Assembly (NCBI RefSeq): GCF_029937855.1
Contig: NZ_JAPYPC010000022.1
Span: 1 to 64,000, forward strand
Origin: Christiangramia sp.
Lineage (GTDB): Bacteria; Bacteroidota; Bacteroidia; Flavobacteriales; Flavobacteriaceae
DNA length: 64,000 nucleotides
Direction of reading: 5' to 3'
The notes beneath the pieces are model-generated. The model saw nothing but the letters and a program-made list of their open reading frames with translations. It ran no database searches and was not told the origin of the DNA. The position numbers were made by a program, and so were the translations under genes. Shown here in pieces: positions 43,160 through 53,331 of the stretch. Every line of letters starts with the position of its first letter. The stretch's first letter is position 1.

Positions 43160-45598
43160 ATGATCAGAAATTATTTCAAAATTGCGTGGCGGCATATCTG
43201 GAAACATAAAATATTCTCATTGATCAATATCATTAGCCTTGCCATAGGTTTAAGTGCCTCCTTTGTAATAGGGATGATGGTGTACTATGATTTTACCTTT
43301 GACAAATTTCATCCCGATGGTGATCGTACATACAGAGTTACTACTCAATTTAATGATCCTGAAGGTGGCCGTGTTAGTGCTGGGATTCCGTTTCCATTAG
43401 TTGATGTGGTTAAAAATGATGTTACAGGATTAGAAACAGCCGCTTTTTTCCACCAATTCCAATCAGTTAATGTAAAACCTACGGGAACTGAGGAGCTATT
43501 CAAACAACAGGATTTTGTGGTATTTGCTGACCAAGGCTATTTTGAATTACTCGAATACCAATGGCTTGCTGGCTCCCCCCAAAAAACATTATCTAAGCCC
43601 AATGAGGTTGTACTTACAGAAGATAGAGCAAGACTCTATTTCCCTAATTTATCCCCATCCCAAGTAATGGGAAAAACATTAAATTATAATGACTCTATAC
43701 CTGCAGTCGTTACTGGAGTAATAGCAGATTTTAAAGAACGTAGTGATATAATCTTTCAAGAGTTCCTATCACTACATACGGCTCCTCAAACCAATATTGC
43801 CCATCAAATATCAGGTAATAACTGGTATGGTGTTTACAATACATCGCAACTCTGGGTCAAACTTGAGAAGAAAACTTTATTAAATAACTTCCAGGCTCAA
43901 TTGGATGATATCGCAGAAAAACATCAAATGAAAGAAGATGTGAAATCAGGATCAACCCGTGAATTTCACATTCAACCTTTAACGAATCTGCACTTTAATA
44001 ACGAATTAGGTATTTACGATCCAGAAACGGCTGTAGCAGATAAGAAAGTTCTCTTCATGTTAGGATTGGTAGCACTGTTTTTATTGCTATTAGGATGTGC
44101 TAATTTCATCAATCTTAATACCGCACAAGCCTCAAAAAGAGCCAAAGAAATAGGCATTAGAAAAACACTGGGAAGTTCCAAAGGCCAGTTAATCTTTCAA
44201 TTTTTGGGAGAGACATTTTTGCTGACAATTTTTGCTGGGATTGTATCGGTCCTTTTATCTTTTTGGCTTTTAAGAATCTTTGATGATTTTATAGCCGAAG
44301 GCATTGATATATCCCTATTGATGAACCCAGTCATCTTGTTCTTGATAGGATTATTACTCGTTATAGTAACCATTACGGCAGGATTTTATCCAGGAATTAT
44401 TTTGTCAAAATTTAAGCCCGTGCGTGTGTTAAAAGGAAAAAATACAGAAGCTGGCAGTAAAAACGAACTTAGAAAATTCCTTACCATATTCCAGTTTACC
44501 ATCGCTTTTGTCTTTATTATCTCTACAATTTTAGTTGGTAAACAGATTAGTTTCTTGATCAATAAGGATATGGGTTTTAAAACTGAATCTGTTGCTTTTA
44601 TGGAGACACCTTATTATCTTTCTAGTTCAGACAAACAAGAACTTCTCGCCCAAAAGCTTGCAAATCTATCCGCGCTTAAAAAAGTAAGTTTAGGCGGTCA
44701 GTCGCCAGCTTCTTTTGATCAATCTACTACTTTTTTTATCTCCAATCATGATGGGATAGAAAGAAAAACAAGTGTACGCATGCTTTTTGGCGATACAGAA
44801 TACCTCGATCTGTATGAAATCCCAATACTTGCTGGTAGAACACCCTTAAATGACACTATTAAAGAAATAGTCATTAATACAAAAGCCCTTGAAAAAATGG
44901 GATTCACAAACCCAAGTAAAGCTTTAAACCAAACGGTGACCTCTGGCGGCGTTCCCTATTCCATTACAGGAGTGATGGCTGATTTCAATCAAGGCTCCCT
45001 CAAACAAGAGATTGAACCCATGGCATTTGTCGGCGGTATGTGGCACTCTAGTTTTGAGGTCATTCATTTTAGCTTTTCTACTGAAAATTACGAGGACTTA
45101 AGCACCACGTTGGCACAAGTAGAAAACACGTATAAAGAGGTTTACCCTGAAGAAACGGTTGATCTAAAATTTATGGATGAAACTATCCTTACCTTTTATA
45201 AAAAAGAACAAAGCATGTCAAAACTCATTACTTGGGCTATGGCTCTTTCGGTTTTGATAAGTTGTCTGGGACTTCTAGGATTAGTAATTCACACCACAGA
45301 ACGCCGTACGAAGGAAATAGGAATTCGCAAGGTGCTAGGCGCATCTATTAGGCAGATCAACATCATTTTGTGCAAGGACTTTTTGATCTTAATCGTAATA
45401 GCTTTTGTTATTGCAGCCCCCATTACATATTGGTTACTTAATGATTGGCTACAGGATTTTGCCAATAGAACGGAACTGAGCTGGTGGATCTTTGCCGGTG
45501 GTGGTTTTTTTATGATTGTTTTAGCTCTGGCTGTAATGAGTGTAAAAACAATAAGTACAGCATTACAAAAACCCGTTAAAAACCTAAGAACTGAATAA
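43160..45598 (+). CDS. FtsX/MacB-type ABC permease 5
   Basis: 812 residues, the longest of the set. Start MIRNYFKIAWRHIWKHK; coupling motifs SKRAKEIGIRKTLGSSKGQL and ERRTKEIGIRKVLGASIRQI; the final tail is KPVKNLRTE, a variant of NPVKSLRTE. Its wording in the periplasmic domains differs more from the others, so it may have been acquired separately from the rest of the array. It is followed by the second palindromic element. Confidence 0.92.
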   Translation: MIRNYFKIAWRHIWKHKIFSLINIISLAIGLSASFVIGMMVYYDFTFDKFHPDGDRTYRVTTQFNDPEGGRVSAGIPFPLVDVVKNDVTGLETAAFFHQFQSVNVKPTGTEELFKQQDFVVFADQGYFELLEYQWLAGSPQKTLSKPNEVVLTEDRARLYFPNLSPSQVMGKTLNYNDSIPAVVTGVIADFKERSDIIFQEFLSLHTAPQTNIAHQISGNNWYGVYNTSQLWVKLEKKTLLNNFQAQLDDIAEKHQMKEDVKSGSTREFHIQPLTNLHFNNELGIYDPETAVADKKVLFMLGLVALFLLLLGCANFINLNTAQASKRAKEIGIRKTLGSSKGQLIFQFLGETFLLTIFAGIVSVLLSFWLLRIFDDFIAEGIDISLLMNPVILFLIGLLLVIVTITAGFYPGIILSKFKPVRVLKGKNTEAGSKNELRKFLTIFQFTIAFVFIISTILVGKQISFLINKDMGFKTESVAFMETPYYLSSSDKQELLAQKLANLSALKKVSLGGQSPASFDQSTTFFISNHDGIERKTSVRMLFGDTEYLDLYEIPILAGRTPLNDTIKEIVINTKALEKMGFTNPSKALNQTVTSGGVPYSITGVMADFNQGSLKQEIEPMAFVGGMWHSSFEVIHFSFSTENYEDLSTTLAQVENTYKEVYPEETVDLKFMDETILTFYKKEQSMSKLITWAMALSVLISCLGLLGLVIHTTERRTKEIGIRKVLGASIRQINIILCKDFLILIVIAFVIAAPITYWLLNDWLQDFANRTELSWWIFAGGGFFMIVLALAVMSVKTISTALQKPVKNLRTE

Positions 45599-45605
45599 AC
45601 AAAAC

Positions 45606-45635
45606 AACCTCACAGGTTTGGAAACTTGTGAGGTT
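45606..45635. repeat. Palindromic intergenic element 2
   Basis: AACCTCACAGGTTT (45606-45619) and AAACTTGTGAGGTT (45622-45635) form a near-perfect 14-bp hairpin with a 2-base loop. Related in form to the element at 40716. It lies between permeases 5 and 6 inside an otherwise continuous array. Confidence 0.65.
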
Positions 45636-45649
45636 TAAAAACATTTATC

Positions 45650-48055
45650 ATGATCCGAAATTATCTTAAAACCGGCTCGCGGAATATCATCAAGAACAAA
45701 GGTACATTTGCAGTAAATATTATCGGGCTAGCACTTGGAATAGCGTCAGTGATCATGATTATGCTGTATGTATTGGATGAACTAAGTTATGATCGTTTCA
45801 ACGAAAAGGCAGATCAGATAGTTCGGGTGGTTTTTAAAGCTGAAGTGAACGGAGAACAAATGAACGAAGCCGTAGTGATGGCTCCTGTCGCGCAAACCTT
45901 GAAAAATGATCTACCGGAAGTGACTCAAGCAACCCGGCTGGCAAAATCCTATAACAATCGTCTGGAACATAAGGGTATTTATTACGGCCAAAGCGAATTG
46001 GGATATGTTGACCCTAATTTCTTTGATGTATTTACACTGCCTATCATCAATGGAAACAAAAATACCCCGCTCGATGAACCCAATTCTGTGGTTATTTCTG
46101 AATCTTTAGCTAAAAATATCTTTGGTAATACCGAGCCCATAGGAAAAACGATCACAGTTTCAAACCGGGATGAGCAATTATACGTTTCCGGGGTAATGAA
46201 AGATATTCCGAAGAATTCTCATTTTCACTTTGACTTGCTGGTTTCCACACTTGGATATGATCAGGCACAAAAGACGAGCTGGATGGAATCAGATTTTTTT
46301 ACATACCTGGTCTTAAAGGAAGGTGCCGAAGTTGCTGAAGTAGAAGCAAAATTACCCGCAATCACTAAGAAATACATGGGACCGCAAATGATGGAGGCTA
46401 TTGGAATGTCTTACGAAGAATTTCAAAAGGATAATGATATAGGACTTTTTCTTCAACCTTTAACTGATATTCACCTGCATTCAGATTTTTCTGATGCAAC
46501 CACCCTTGAACAAGGTGGTGATATCAAATATGTTTATATTTTTAGTGCTATTGCTATTTTTATGCTGGTCATCGCATGTATTAATTTTATGAACCTGGCT
46601 ACGGCCTCTGCATCCAAACGGTCAAAAGAAGTAGGCATTCGAAAAGTACTTGGATCTAATAAAAATCAGCTTATTTATCAGTTTTTAGCGGAAGCTTTTA
46701 TCTCAACGATTATCGCCGCTGTCCTGGCAAGTGTTCTTTTCGCTTTGTCCATCCCATTTTTTAATCAGCTCGCAGGAAAAACCATCGAATTTTCTACCAT
46801 ATTAAACCCGGCATACCTCCTCTCCCTTTTAGGTTTAATCTTTCTGATTACTATACTGGCAGGCGCTTATCCTGCATTTTACCTATCTTCTTTTAATCCG
46901 CTAAATGCCTTAAAGTCGAAATTTTCAGGAAACGGTTCAGGAATACGTAGCGGACTTGTAGTCTTTCAGTTTGTGATTTCTGCAGGGCTTATTCTGGCGA
47001 CTTTAGTAGTGAGGGAACAAATGAACTATATTCAAAATAAGGATCTCGGATACGAAAAAGATCAGCTCCTGGTAATCAAGGACACCTATCTTTTGGAGAA
47101 TAATGAAGATAATTTTATCCAAGAGATCGAAAATGATCCCCGTGTAGCTAGTGTTACCCATTCTGCATTCGTACCGGCCGGGGAAAGTGATAATGAAGTA
47201 GGAGGAACTTTCCAAAACGGTGAATTTTTACGCCGAATGTATTTCTATAATGTTGACGAGAATTATATCCCAACCTTGGGAATGGAATTATTGCAGGGGC
47301 GAAATTTTTCAAAAGAATTTGGTGATGAAAGTGATAAGGTGATTATTAACGAAAAAGCTGCTGAAATCCTTGGCTTTGGAAAAGATGCCGTGGGCAAAAC
47401 CTTTCAGAGAGATACCCGGGAAGGTTTGAAAGACATCACTGTAATGGGGGTAATTAAAAATTTCAACTGGAAATCATTGCACCAGGAAATAGAACCGCTC
47501 ATTCTGAAAAAGAATCCATACGGCGGAGTCATCTTAAGATCAAAATCAGCCAATATGTCGGGGATTATTGAAAAGCTGAATTCTACTTGGAATCAATATA
47601 ATCCAAGGGAAGTTTTGAACTATAGTGTGCTGGACGACTCATTTCAACATACCTATTTAAAAGAACGTAAAATGGGAACCATTCTTACACTCTTCGCGAT
47701 TCTCACCATTATCGTTGCCTGTCTTGGATTATTTGGCCTGGTAACTTTTACTGCAGAACAGCGATTTAAAGAGATTGGTATTAGAAAAGTTCTGGGATCT
47801 TCTGCAACACAAATTGTAGCACTTTTATCAAAAGACTTCCTAAAATTGGTGGCTGTCTCTTTCTTGATCGCTTTCCCGCTATGTTTCTATTTAATGAACA
47901 GGTGGTTACAGGATTTCGCCTACCGGATCAATATTCAATGGTATTTATTTGTGTTGGCTGCCGTGATCACATTAGGAATCGCCTTTCTCACCATTGGAAT
48001 AAAGAGTTTTAGGGCGGCCAGCATCAATCCTATTAAAAGTTTAAAAACCGAATAA
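45650..48055 (+). CDS. FtsX/MacB-type ABC permease 6
   Basis: 801 residues. Start MIRNYLKTGSRNIIKNK; coupling motifs SKRSKEVGIRKVLGSNKNQL and QRFKEIGIRKVLGSSATQI; final NPIKSLKTE. Same two-unit topology. It is followed within 10 bases by the GIN-domain gene. Confidence 0.92.
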   Translation: MIRNYLKTGSRNIIKNKGTFAVNIIGLALGIASVIMIMLYVLDELSYDRFNEKADQIVRVVFKAEVNGEQMNEAVVMAPVAQTLKNDLPEVTQATRLAKSYNNRLEHKGIYYGQSELGYVDPNFFDVFTLPIINGNKNTPLDEPNSVVISESLAKNIFGNTEPIGKTITVSNRDEQLYVSGVMKDIPKNSHFHFDLLVSTLGYDQAQKTSWMESDFFTYLVLKEGAEVAEVEAKLPAITKKYMGPQMMEAIGMSYEEFQKDNDIGLFLQPLTDIHLHSDFSDATTLEQGGDIKYVYIFSAIAIFMLVIACINFMNLATASASKRSKEVGIRKVLGSNKNQLIYQFLAEAFISTIIAAVLASVLFALSIPFFNQLAGKTIEFSTILNPAYLLSLLGLIFLITILAGAYPAFYLSSFNPLNALKSKFSGNGSGIRSGLVVFQFVISAGLILATLVVREQMNYIQNKDLGYEKDQLLVIKDTYLLENNEDNFIQEIENDPRVASVTHSAFVPAGESDNEVGGTFQNGEFLRRMYFYNVDENYIPTLGMELLQGRNFSKEFGDESDKVIINEKAAEILGFGKDAVGKTFQRDTREGLKDITVMGVIKNFNWKSLHQEIEPLILKKNPYGGVILRSKSANMSGIIEKLNSTWNQYNPREVLNYSVLDDSFQHTYLKERKMGTILTLFAILTIIVACLGLFGLVTFTAEQRFKEIGIRKVLGSSATQIVALLSKDFLKLVAVSFLIAFPLCFYLMNRWLQDFAYRINIQWYLFVLAAVITLGIAFLTIGIKSFRAASINPIKSLKTE

Positions 48056-48065
48056 ATATAGTAAT

Positions 48066-48830
48066 ATGAAAAAGTCAGTTTTAATTAAAAGCAAATTATT
48101 GATCGTTTTATTGATAAACGTTTTCAGTTTCAATTTAAGCAATGCTCAATCTGAAACAGTTGAAGTTTCCAGCTTTTCTGAAGTTACGATAAGTCCTTAT
48201 ATCGAAGTGGTCTTCAAAGAATCTGATGAAGAATCTGTGGTAATCGAATATTCCCGGATTGAGCGCAACAAGATCAATATAGAAAATGATGGAAAGGAAC
48301 TGCATATTTACCTGGAAGATGCTAAGATCGTTTCAAAAGAAGAAGAGGTTGAGATAAATGGTCGTGAAATGGATCGCTCTATTTATAAAGGTACAGAAGT
48401 ACGCATTACGGTAAATTATAAGCAGCTAGAAGAAGTTGAAATTCGCAGTGAAGAACAAATCACATTCGAAAATCCAATCAATACTGAAGACTTTGACCTG
48501 GACATATATGGCTCTACCAAAGTCTTTTTTGAAAGTATCACTGCTAAAGATTTTAAGGTTGCCATTTATGGAGAAAGCTATCTGGAGGTAAAAGGTGGAA
48601 ATGTAGGGTTTCAACACTACCGTTGTTACGGAAAAAGCGAGATACATACGATTGATCTTCTTTCTAAAGAGACCAAAATTGCTGCATATGGAAACAACCA
48701 TATCATCGTAAATGTTTCTGAAAAACTAAAAGTTTCTGCATTTGGCGAAGCGAGAATTCAATATAAAGGGAACGCCAAAGTGAATAACGGACTCAAAATA
48801 GGAGAAACCGTCATTCAAAAAATCGATTAA
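48066..48830 (+). CDS. Exported GIN-domain protein (DUF2807-like)
   Basis: 254 residues. Signal-peptide-like N-terminus (about 1-27, ending in SNAQS), then repeated beta-strand units (TISPYIEVVFKE; DLDIYGSTKVFFESI; FKVAIYGESYLEVKGGNV; ETKIAAYGNNHIIVNVS; KVSAFGEARIQYKG) typical of the right-handed beta-solenoid GIN or 'auto-transporter adhesin head' domain. Family function is poorly defined; members are periplasmic or surface-exposed. It sits inside the permease array between permeases 6 and 7, 10 and 19 bases from its neighbours, so it is co-transcribed and may belong to the same envelope function. Confidence 0.82.
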   Translation: MKKSVLIKSKLLIVLLINVFSFNLSNAQSETVEVSSFSEVTISPYIEVVFKESDEESVVIEYSRIERNKINIENDGKELHIYLEDAKIVSKEEEVEINGREMDRSIYKGTEVRITVNYKQLEEVEIRSEEQITFENPINTEDFDLDIYGSTKVFFESITAKDFKVAIYGESYLEVKGGNVGFQHYRCYGKSEIHTIDLLSKETKIAAYGNNHIIVNVSEKLKVSAFGEARIQYKGNAKVNNGLKIGETVIQKID

Positions 48831-48849
48831 ATCATCGAAATATTCATCT

Positions 48850-51234
48850 ATGTTTAAAAATTTCATCAAAATATCCTGGCGAAGAATTAAAGCCGACAAA
48901 ACATTTTCATTCATCAATATTCTTGGGCTGGCTATAGGCCTTACCATTACGCTTCTTTTGTTCCTTTTTGTTATGCAGGAACGCAGTTTTGACCAGATGT
49001 ATGTGAATAAAGAGCGTATCTACCGGGTAATCTTCCATACAACCGATAAGCGAGACAATGAGATCTGGGCAACTGTACCCGCCGCATTGAAACCGGCCGC
49101 TTCTGAAGAAATTCCGGAAGTTGAAAGATCTGCCAGACTTTGGGATCATGATTTCGGAAAAACAGCCTCTATTGAAGCTAATCAAGAACAATTTACCGAG
49201 CCTAAATTGTATTATGCCGATCGTGAATTCTTTGATATTTTTCAACTGGAATTTATTCATGGTAGCGCACAGAATCAACTGGAAAAACCAAATAGCATCG
49301 TCCTTTCAGAGTCAACTGCTAAAAAATATTTCGGTAATGCTAATCCCATTGGGGAGATCATTAGTATCGATAACAAAAAGAAAATGGAAGTGACCGGAGT
49401 TTATAAGGATTTCCCCTCAAATTCCAGCCTGGATGGAAATATGATCGCTTCTTTTAGTTCGGTAGGTTTTTATAATGATCCCACGTGGGGAAATGCCAGT
49501 TTCGAAACTTATTTTTTATTAACTGAAAATGCTGATGTAGCTTCTGTTCGTAATAAATTACAGGATGTGGTAGACACCAATGTTCCAAAGGAAGATCAAT
49601 GGTACACCCTGGGATTACAACCTTTAGAAAGAATGCATCTCTTTTCTTCGAATATAAAAAGTGCTTATTCTTCTAAAATCGGGAGTATCGAAGAGGTAAG
49701 GAATTTTAGCCTGCTGGCAATTTTAATTCTGCTTATTGCATGTATTAATTATATGAACCTGGCCACCGCAAGATCTCAAAAAAGCACGAAAGATGTGGGC
49801 ATCAATAAAACCCTGGGAGCTCCCAGCAAGTTACTTATCCTACGATTTTTTACGGAAACCGGGTTTGTTACCTTGCTCGCTATTATCCTATCTATCATCC
49901 TGACGGTCACAACGATTCCACTTTTTGAAAATATTGTGGGTACAGAACTTTCCCTTCACTTTCTATGGTCATTCCAATTCATAGCGGCGATCATCGGGAT
50001 TTGGATTATTACCACTTTTATAGCGGGTTCTTTTCCTGCCTTTCACCTTTCAAAATTCTCCCCCATGGAGGTTATTAGGTCTGGAAAGGATAAAGAGAGT
50101 TTTACCGCGCTGCTAAGAAAAGGACTGGTAGTTGTTCAGTTTTCAGCTTCTATTATTTTGATCATCAGTGCTATTGTAATCTACAATCAGCTGGAGTTTA
50201 TACGGAATAAAAACCTTGGTTATAACCCCGAAAACACCCTGGCTGTATCTATTGCTGCGGTGAATTCTGAAAATGAGCAGGAAACATTAATTAAAGAATT
50301 TGAAGTGCTGCCTGAAGTTTCTTCTGCTACTATGACCCAGGGATATCCGGGCATTTCAGTAAGTGGTCGTTCGCTCTATAAAAATATGAATTCAGATGAG
50401 GCGATGTCCCTGCAAACCAATCGTGCGACAGGAGGTGTTGTTGAAACTTTACAGCTAAAATTACTCGCTGGAAAAGATCTTCCAGAAAATAAACAGGAAG
50501 GAGATTCGATCGTAGACGTGGTACTAAATAAAAAAGCGGTGGAATTTCTGGGAATAAGTCCGCAGGAAGCCATAGGCAAAAATCTTATTGCGCAACTTGG
50601 ACCTAACGCTTACGTAATAGGAGTAGTAGATGATTTCAATTTTTCCTCCCTGCGGTCTCCAATTGGCGGCTATGCTTTTAATAATGGTTTTGAACCTCTA
50701 AGGTATATGCTCGTTCGTTTTAAAACCGAAGATCTTCCCGAAACTTTAGATAGTTTTAAAAATCGATTTAACCAGGTAGTTCCGTCTTCTGCATTCGATT
50801 ATAATTTCCTGGACAAGAATGTAGAAAAAATGTACGAAAGGGATCAGCGTACCGCCTCCATCGCCCTGACCTTTGCCGGACTGGCAATTTTTGTAGCCTG
50901 CCTTGGTTTATTTGGACTTGCTGCCTTTATGGCTGAACAGCGCACTAAGGAAATAGGAGTTCGAAAAGTACTGGGTGCAAGTGTAGCTGGTATCACCAGG
51001 TTACTCACTAAAGACTTTATCAAACTGGTTTTAATTGCGCTGATCATTGGTTTTCCTATGGCCTATTGGCTTGTTAACAAATGGCTTCAGGAGTTTGTAT
51101 ACCGTATAGAAATCAATTATCAAATTTTCTTATATGCCGGGATCATAGCAATTTTTATTGCACTGGCCACGGTTAGTTTTCAGGCGATAAAAGCCGCAAT
51201 TTCAAATCCTGTAAATTCATTACGCAACGAATAA
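48850..51234 (+). CDS. FtsX/MacB-type ABC permease 7
   Basis: 794 residues. Start MFKNFIKISWRRIKADK; coupling motifs QKSTKDVGINKTLGAPSKLL (more diverged than the others, lacking the usual IGIRK) and EQRTKEIGVRKVLGASVAGI; final NPVNSLRNE, the most divergent tail. It directly precedes the second ATPase (14 bases), so these two may form a pair. Confidence 0.92.
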   Translation: MFKNFIKISWRRIKADKTFSFINILGLAIGLTITLLLFLFVMQERSFDQMYVNKERIYRVIFHTTDKRDNEIWATVPAALKPAASEEIPEVERSARLWDHDFGKTASIEANQEQFTEPKLYYADREFFDIFQLEFIHGSAQNQLEKPNSIVLSESTAKKYFGNANPIGEIISIDNKKKMEVTGVYKDFPSNSSLDGNMIASFSSVGFYNDPTWGNASFETYFLLTENADVASVRNKLQDVVDTNVPKEDQWYTLGLQPLERMHLFSSNIKSAYSSKIGSIEEVRNFSLLAILILLIACINYMNLATARSQKSTKDVGINKTLGAPSKLLILRFFTETGFVTLLAIILSIILTVTTIPLFENIVGTELSLHFLWSFQFIAAIIGIWIITTFIAGSFPAFHLSKFSPMEVIRSGKDKESFTALLRKGLVVVQFSASIILIISAIVIYNQLEFIRNKNLGYNPENTLAVSIAAVNSENEQETLIKEFEVLPEVSSATMTQGYPGISVSGRSLYKNMNSDEAMSLQTNRATGGVVETLQLKLLAGKDLPENKQEGDSIVDVVLNKKAVEFLGISPQEAIGKNLIAQLGPNAYVIGVVDDFNFSSLRSPIGGYAFNNGFEPLRYMLVRFKTEDLPETLDSFKNRFNQVVPSSAFDYNFLDKNVEKMYERDQRTASIALTFAGLAIFVACLGLFGLAAFMAEQRTKEIGVRKVLGASVAGITRLLTKDFIKLVLIALIIGFPMAYWLVNKWLQEFVYRIEINYQIFLYAGIIAIFIALATVSFQAIKAAISNPVNSLRNE

Positions 51235-51248
51235 ATAAATTTTAAAAA

Positions 51249-51914
51249 ATGCTAAAATTAGAACACATTTATAAATGGGTTTCAGCCGGCGGGAGAAGAA
51301 TTTTTCTACTGAACGACCTAAGTCTGAAGGTTGAAAAAGGAGAGTTTCTTTCTGTGATGGGTCCTTCTGGATCTGGAAAATCAACTTTATTGAACATAAT
51401 TGCCATGCTGGACGAATTCCAGGAAGGAGAATATTATTTCGAAGAGGAGGCTATTCATCAATTGAAATCGAAAAAGCGAACAGAGATTTTTAACCAAAAT
51501 ATTGGCTTTATTTTCCAGGCATATCATTTACTGGATGATCTCACTGTCTATGAAAATATTGAAACTCCCCTACTTTATAAAAATGTAAAGAGTTCAGAAA
51601 GGAAGGCCCTCGTGGGAGATATTCTGGATCGTTTTAACATTGTAGGTAAGAAGGATCTTTTCCCACATCAGCTAAGTGGGGGACAGCAGCAACTGGTAGG
51701 AATAGCCAGGGCGCTAATAATAAAGCCAAAACTCATTCTTGCCGATGAACCTACCGGAAATTTAAATTCTAAGCAAAGCGACGAGATCATGCAACTATTT
51801 CAAGATCTAAATAAAGAAGGGGTTACGATCATCCAGGCAACCCATTCTGAAAGTAATGCCAAATATGGTTCCAGAACTATACACCTATTAGACGGAAGCG
51901 TCTCCAAAAAATAA
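51249..51914 (+). CDS. Second MacB/LolD-type ABC ATPase, atypical motifs
   Basis: 221 residues. Walker A GPSGSGKST (38-46), Q-loop FIFQAYH, signature LSGGQQQLVGIARA with Leu149 and Gly151 in place of the usual Arg and Ala, Walker B LILADEP (Asp166/Glu167), and D-loop GNLN with Asn173 instead of Asp; H-loop His199 is present. The altered D-loop and signature suggest slower or asymmetric hydrolysis, possibly in a heterodimer with the canonical ATPase at 32765. Ten bases before the TolC-like gene. Confidence 0.9.
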   Translation: MLKLEHIYKWVSAGGRRIFLLNDLSLKVEKGEFLSVMGPSGSGKSTLLNIIAMLDEFQEGEYYFEEEAIHQLKSKKRTEIFNQNIGFIFQAYHLLDDLTVYENIETPLLYKNVKSSERKALVGDILDRFNIVGKKDLFPHQLSGGQQQLVGIARALIIKPKLILADEPTGNLNSKQSDEIMQLFQDLNKEGVTIIQATHSESNAKYGSRTIHLLDGSVSKK

Positions 51915-51924
51915 ACTTATCATT

Positions 51925-53331
51925 TTGAAAAAATTCATCATTCTATTTATTATCATCACCCACGGAATCTATGCTCAGAATTCTTCTGAAAAAGCATTAT
52001 CACTAGAAGAATGTATTCAGATCGCATTGGAAAATAATATTGATCTGGAAAGATCTAAACTGCGATCAGAAACAGAGGAACTCAATTTCCGTGGAACCAA
52101 ATCTGATGTTCTACCTGCCATAAACGCTAGTTATAGTTACGCAGTAACTAAAGGGCGGAGTATTGATCCCTTCACCAATGATGTAATAGATCAACAATTT
52201 AATTATAGTAATGCCGGTTTGCGATTGAATACACAAATTTTTAATGGATTTGAATTAAGGAATAGTATCCAGCGGGACCGTTTCAATATGCAAGCCGCAG
52301 AGGCGGAAAAAGAAGCCGTCAGGCAGCAATTGGTACTGGACGTTACACTTGCATATTTTCAGATTTTAAATAATCGAGACCTCCTCAGGATTACAAAGTT
52401 AAGACTAAAAAGTACCGAACAGCAAATGGAAAGGATCAAAAGCCTGTATGATGAAGGAGAAGGGAATCCTGCTGATTATAGTGATATCAAAGGACAACTA
52501 GGTAGCGATATGTCCGCTGTAATAGCTACAGAAAATCAACTAAAGCAGTCAAAACTCAATCTCGCCCTACTAATAAATTTAGATTCTAAAATTAACATCG
52601 AGGAGTTCCACGTATTGCCAGAAATGCAGGAATATGCTTTATCTGCGGAAGAAATTTATTCCGAGTCACTGGAAAATCTGGAAGTTTTTGAGGGACAGCG
52701 ATTACGAATAAATGCTGCAGAAGAAGATGTAGCGGTAGCGCGATCTTTATTTTCCCCGCAAATTTCCCTTTTTGCCCAGCTTAACACTAATTATTCAAGC
52801 CTGGCCAGCTTATTAAATGAAACCGGAACCCAGATCGTAGAAACCGGACAGTTTATTAGTATTGACGGTATTAATTATGCCGTTCAGACCAACCAGAGCC
52901 AGTTCTCCCAGCAGGATATCCCTTATTTCGATCAGCTCAATAATAACCTCAGCAGTGTTGCAGGCATTAGTGTGGATATCCCGATTTTCAATGGATTCAG
53001 AGCAAAGAGACAGGTAGCCTTAAAGAAGATCCAGCTGGATGATGAGCGACTTCAATTGGAAAATACAAAGAATGAATATTTACAAGCGATTAAACAGGCG
53101 CTTTCTGATATGAATACGGCTTACGAGGATTATTTTTTACTCCAGGAACAGGTTGCAGCTTATGAAGAATCCTACGAGATAAACGAAATCAGGTTTCAAA
53201 ACGGTGTTTCTAATCTTGTTGCATACATCATAAGCAAAAATAATCTGGATCGTTCAAGAATCAATCTTGCAAATGCTAAATACGAATATTTAATTCGTAC
53301 AAAGATTCTTGATTATTACCGGGGGCTTTAA
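51925..53331 (+). CDS. TolC-family outer-membrane channel
   Basis: 468 residues. Signal peptide (MKKFIILFIIITHGIYAQ) and two outer-membrane-efflux-protein repeats with long amphipathic helices (ALSLEECIQIALENNIDLERSK is typical of the first). The likely start is TTG at 51925, since the signal peptide begins exactly there and no ATG fits. Last gene of the array; it supplies the outer-membrane exit for the HlyD-like adaptor and ABC parts. Its stop overlaps the stop of the convergent nuclease-like gene. Confidence 0.92.
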   Translation: MKKFIILFIIITHGIYAQNSSEKALSLEECIQIALENNIDLERSKLRSETEELNFRGTKSDVLPAINASYSYAVTKGRSIDPFTNDVIDQQFNYSNAGLRLNTQIFNGFELRNSIQRDRFNMQAAEAEKEAVRQQLVLDVTLAYFQILNNRDLLRITKLRLKSTEQQMERIKSLYDEGEGNPADYSDIKGQLGSDMSAVIATENQLKQSKLNLALLINLDSKINIEEFHVLPEMQEYALSAEEIYSESLENLEVFEGQRLRINAAEEDVAVARSLFSPQISLFAQLNTNYSSLASLLNETGTQIVETGQFISIDGINYAVQTNQSQFSQQDIPYFDQLNNNLSSVAGISVDIPIFNGFRAKRQVALKKIQLDDERLQLENTKNEYLQAIKQALSDMNTAYEDYFLLQEQVAAYEESYEINEIRFQNGVSNLVAYIISKNNLDRSRINLANAKYEYLIRTKILDYYRGL

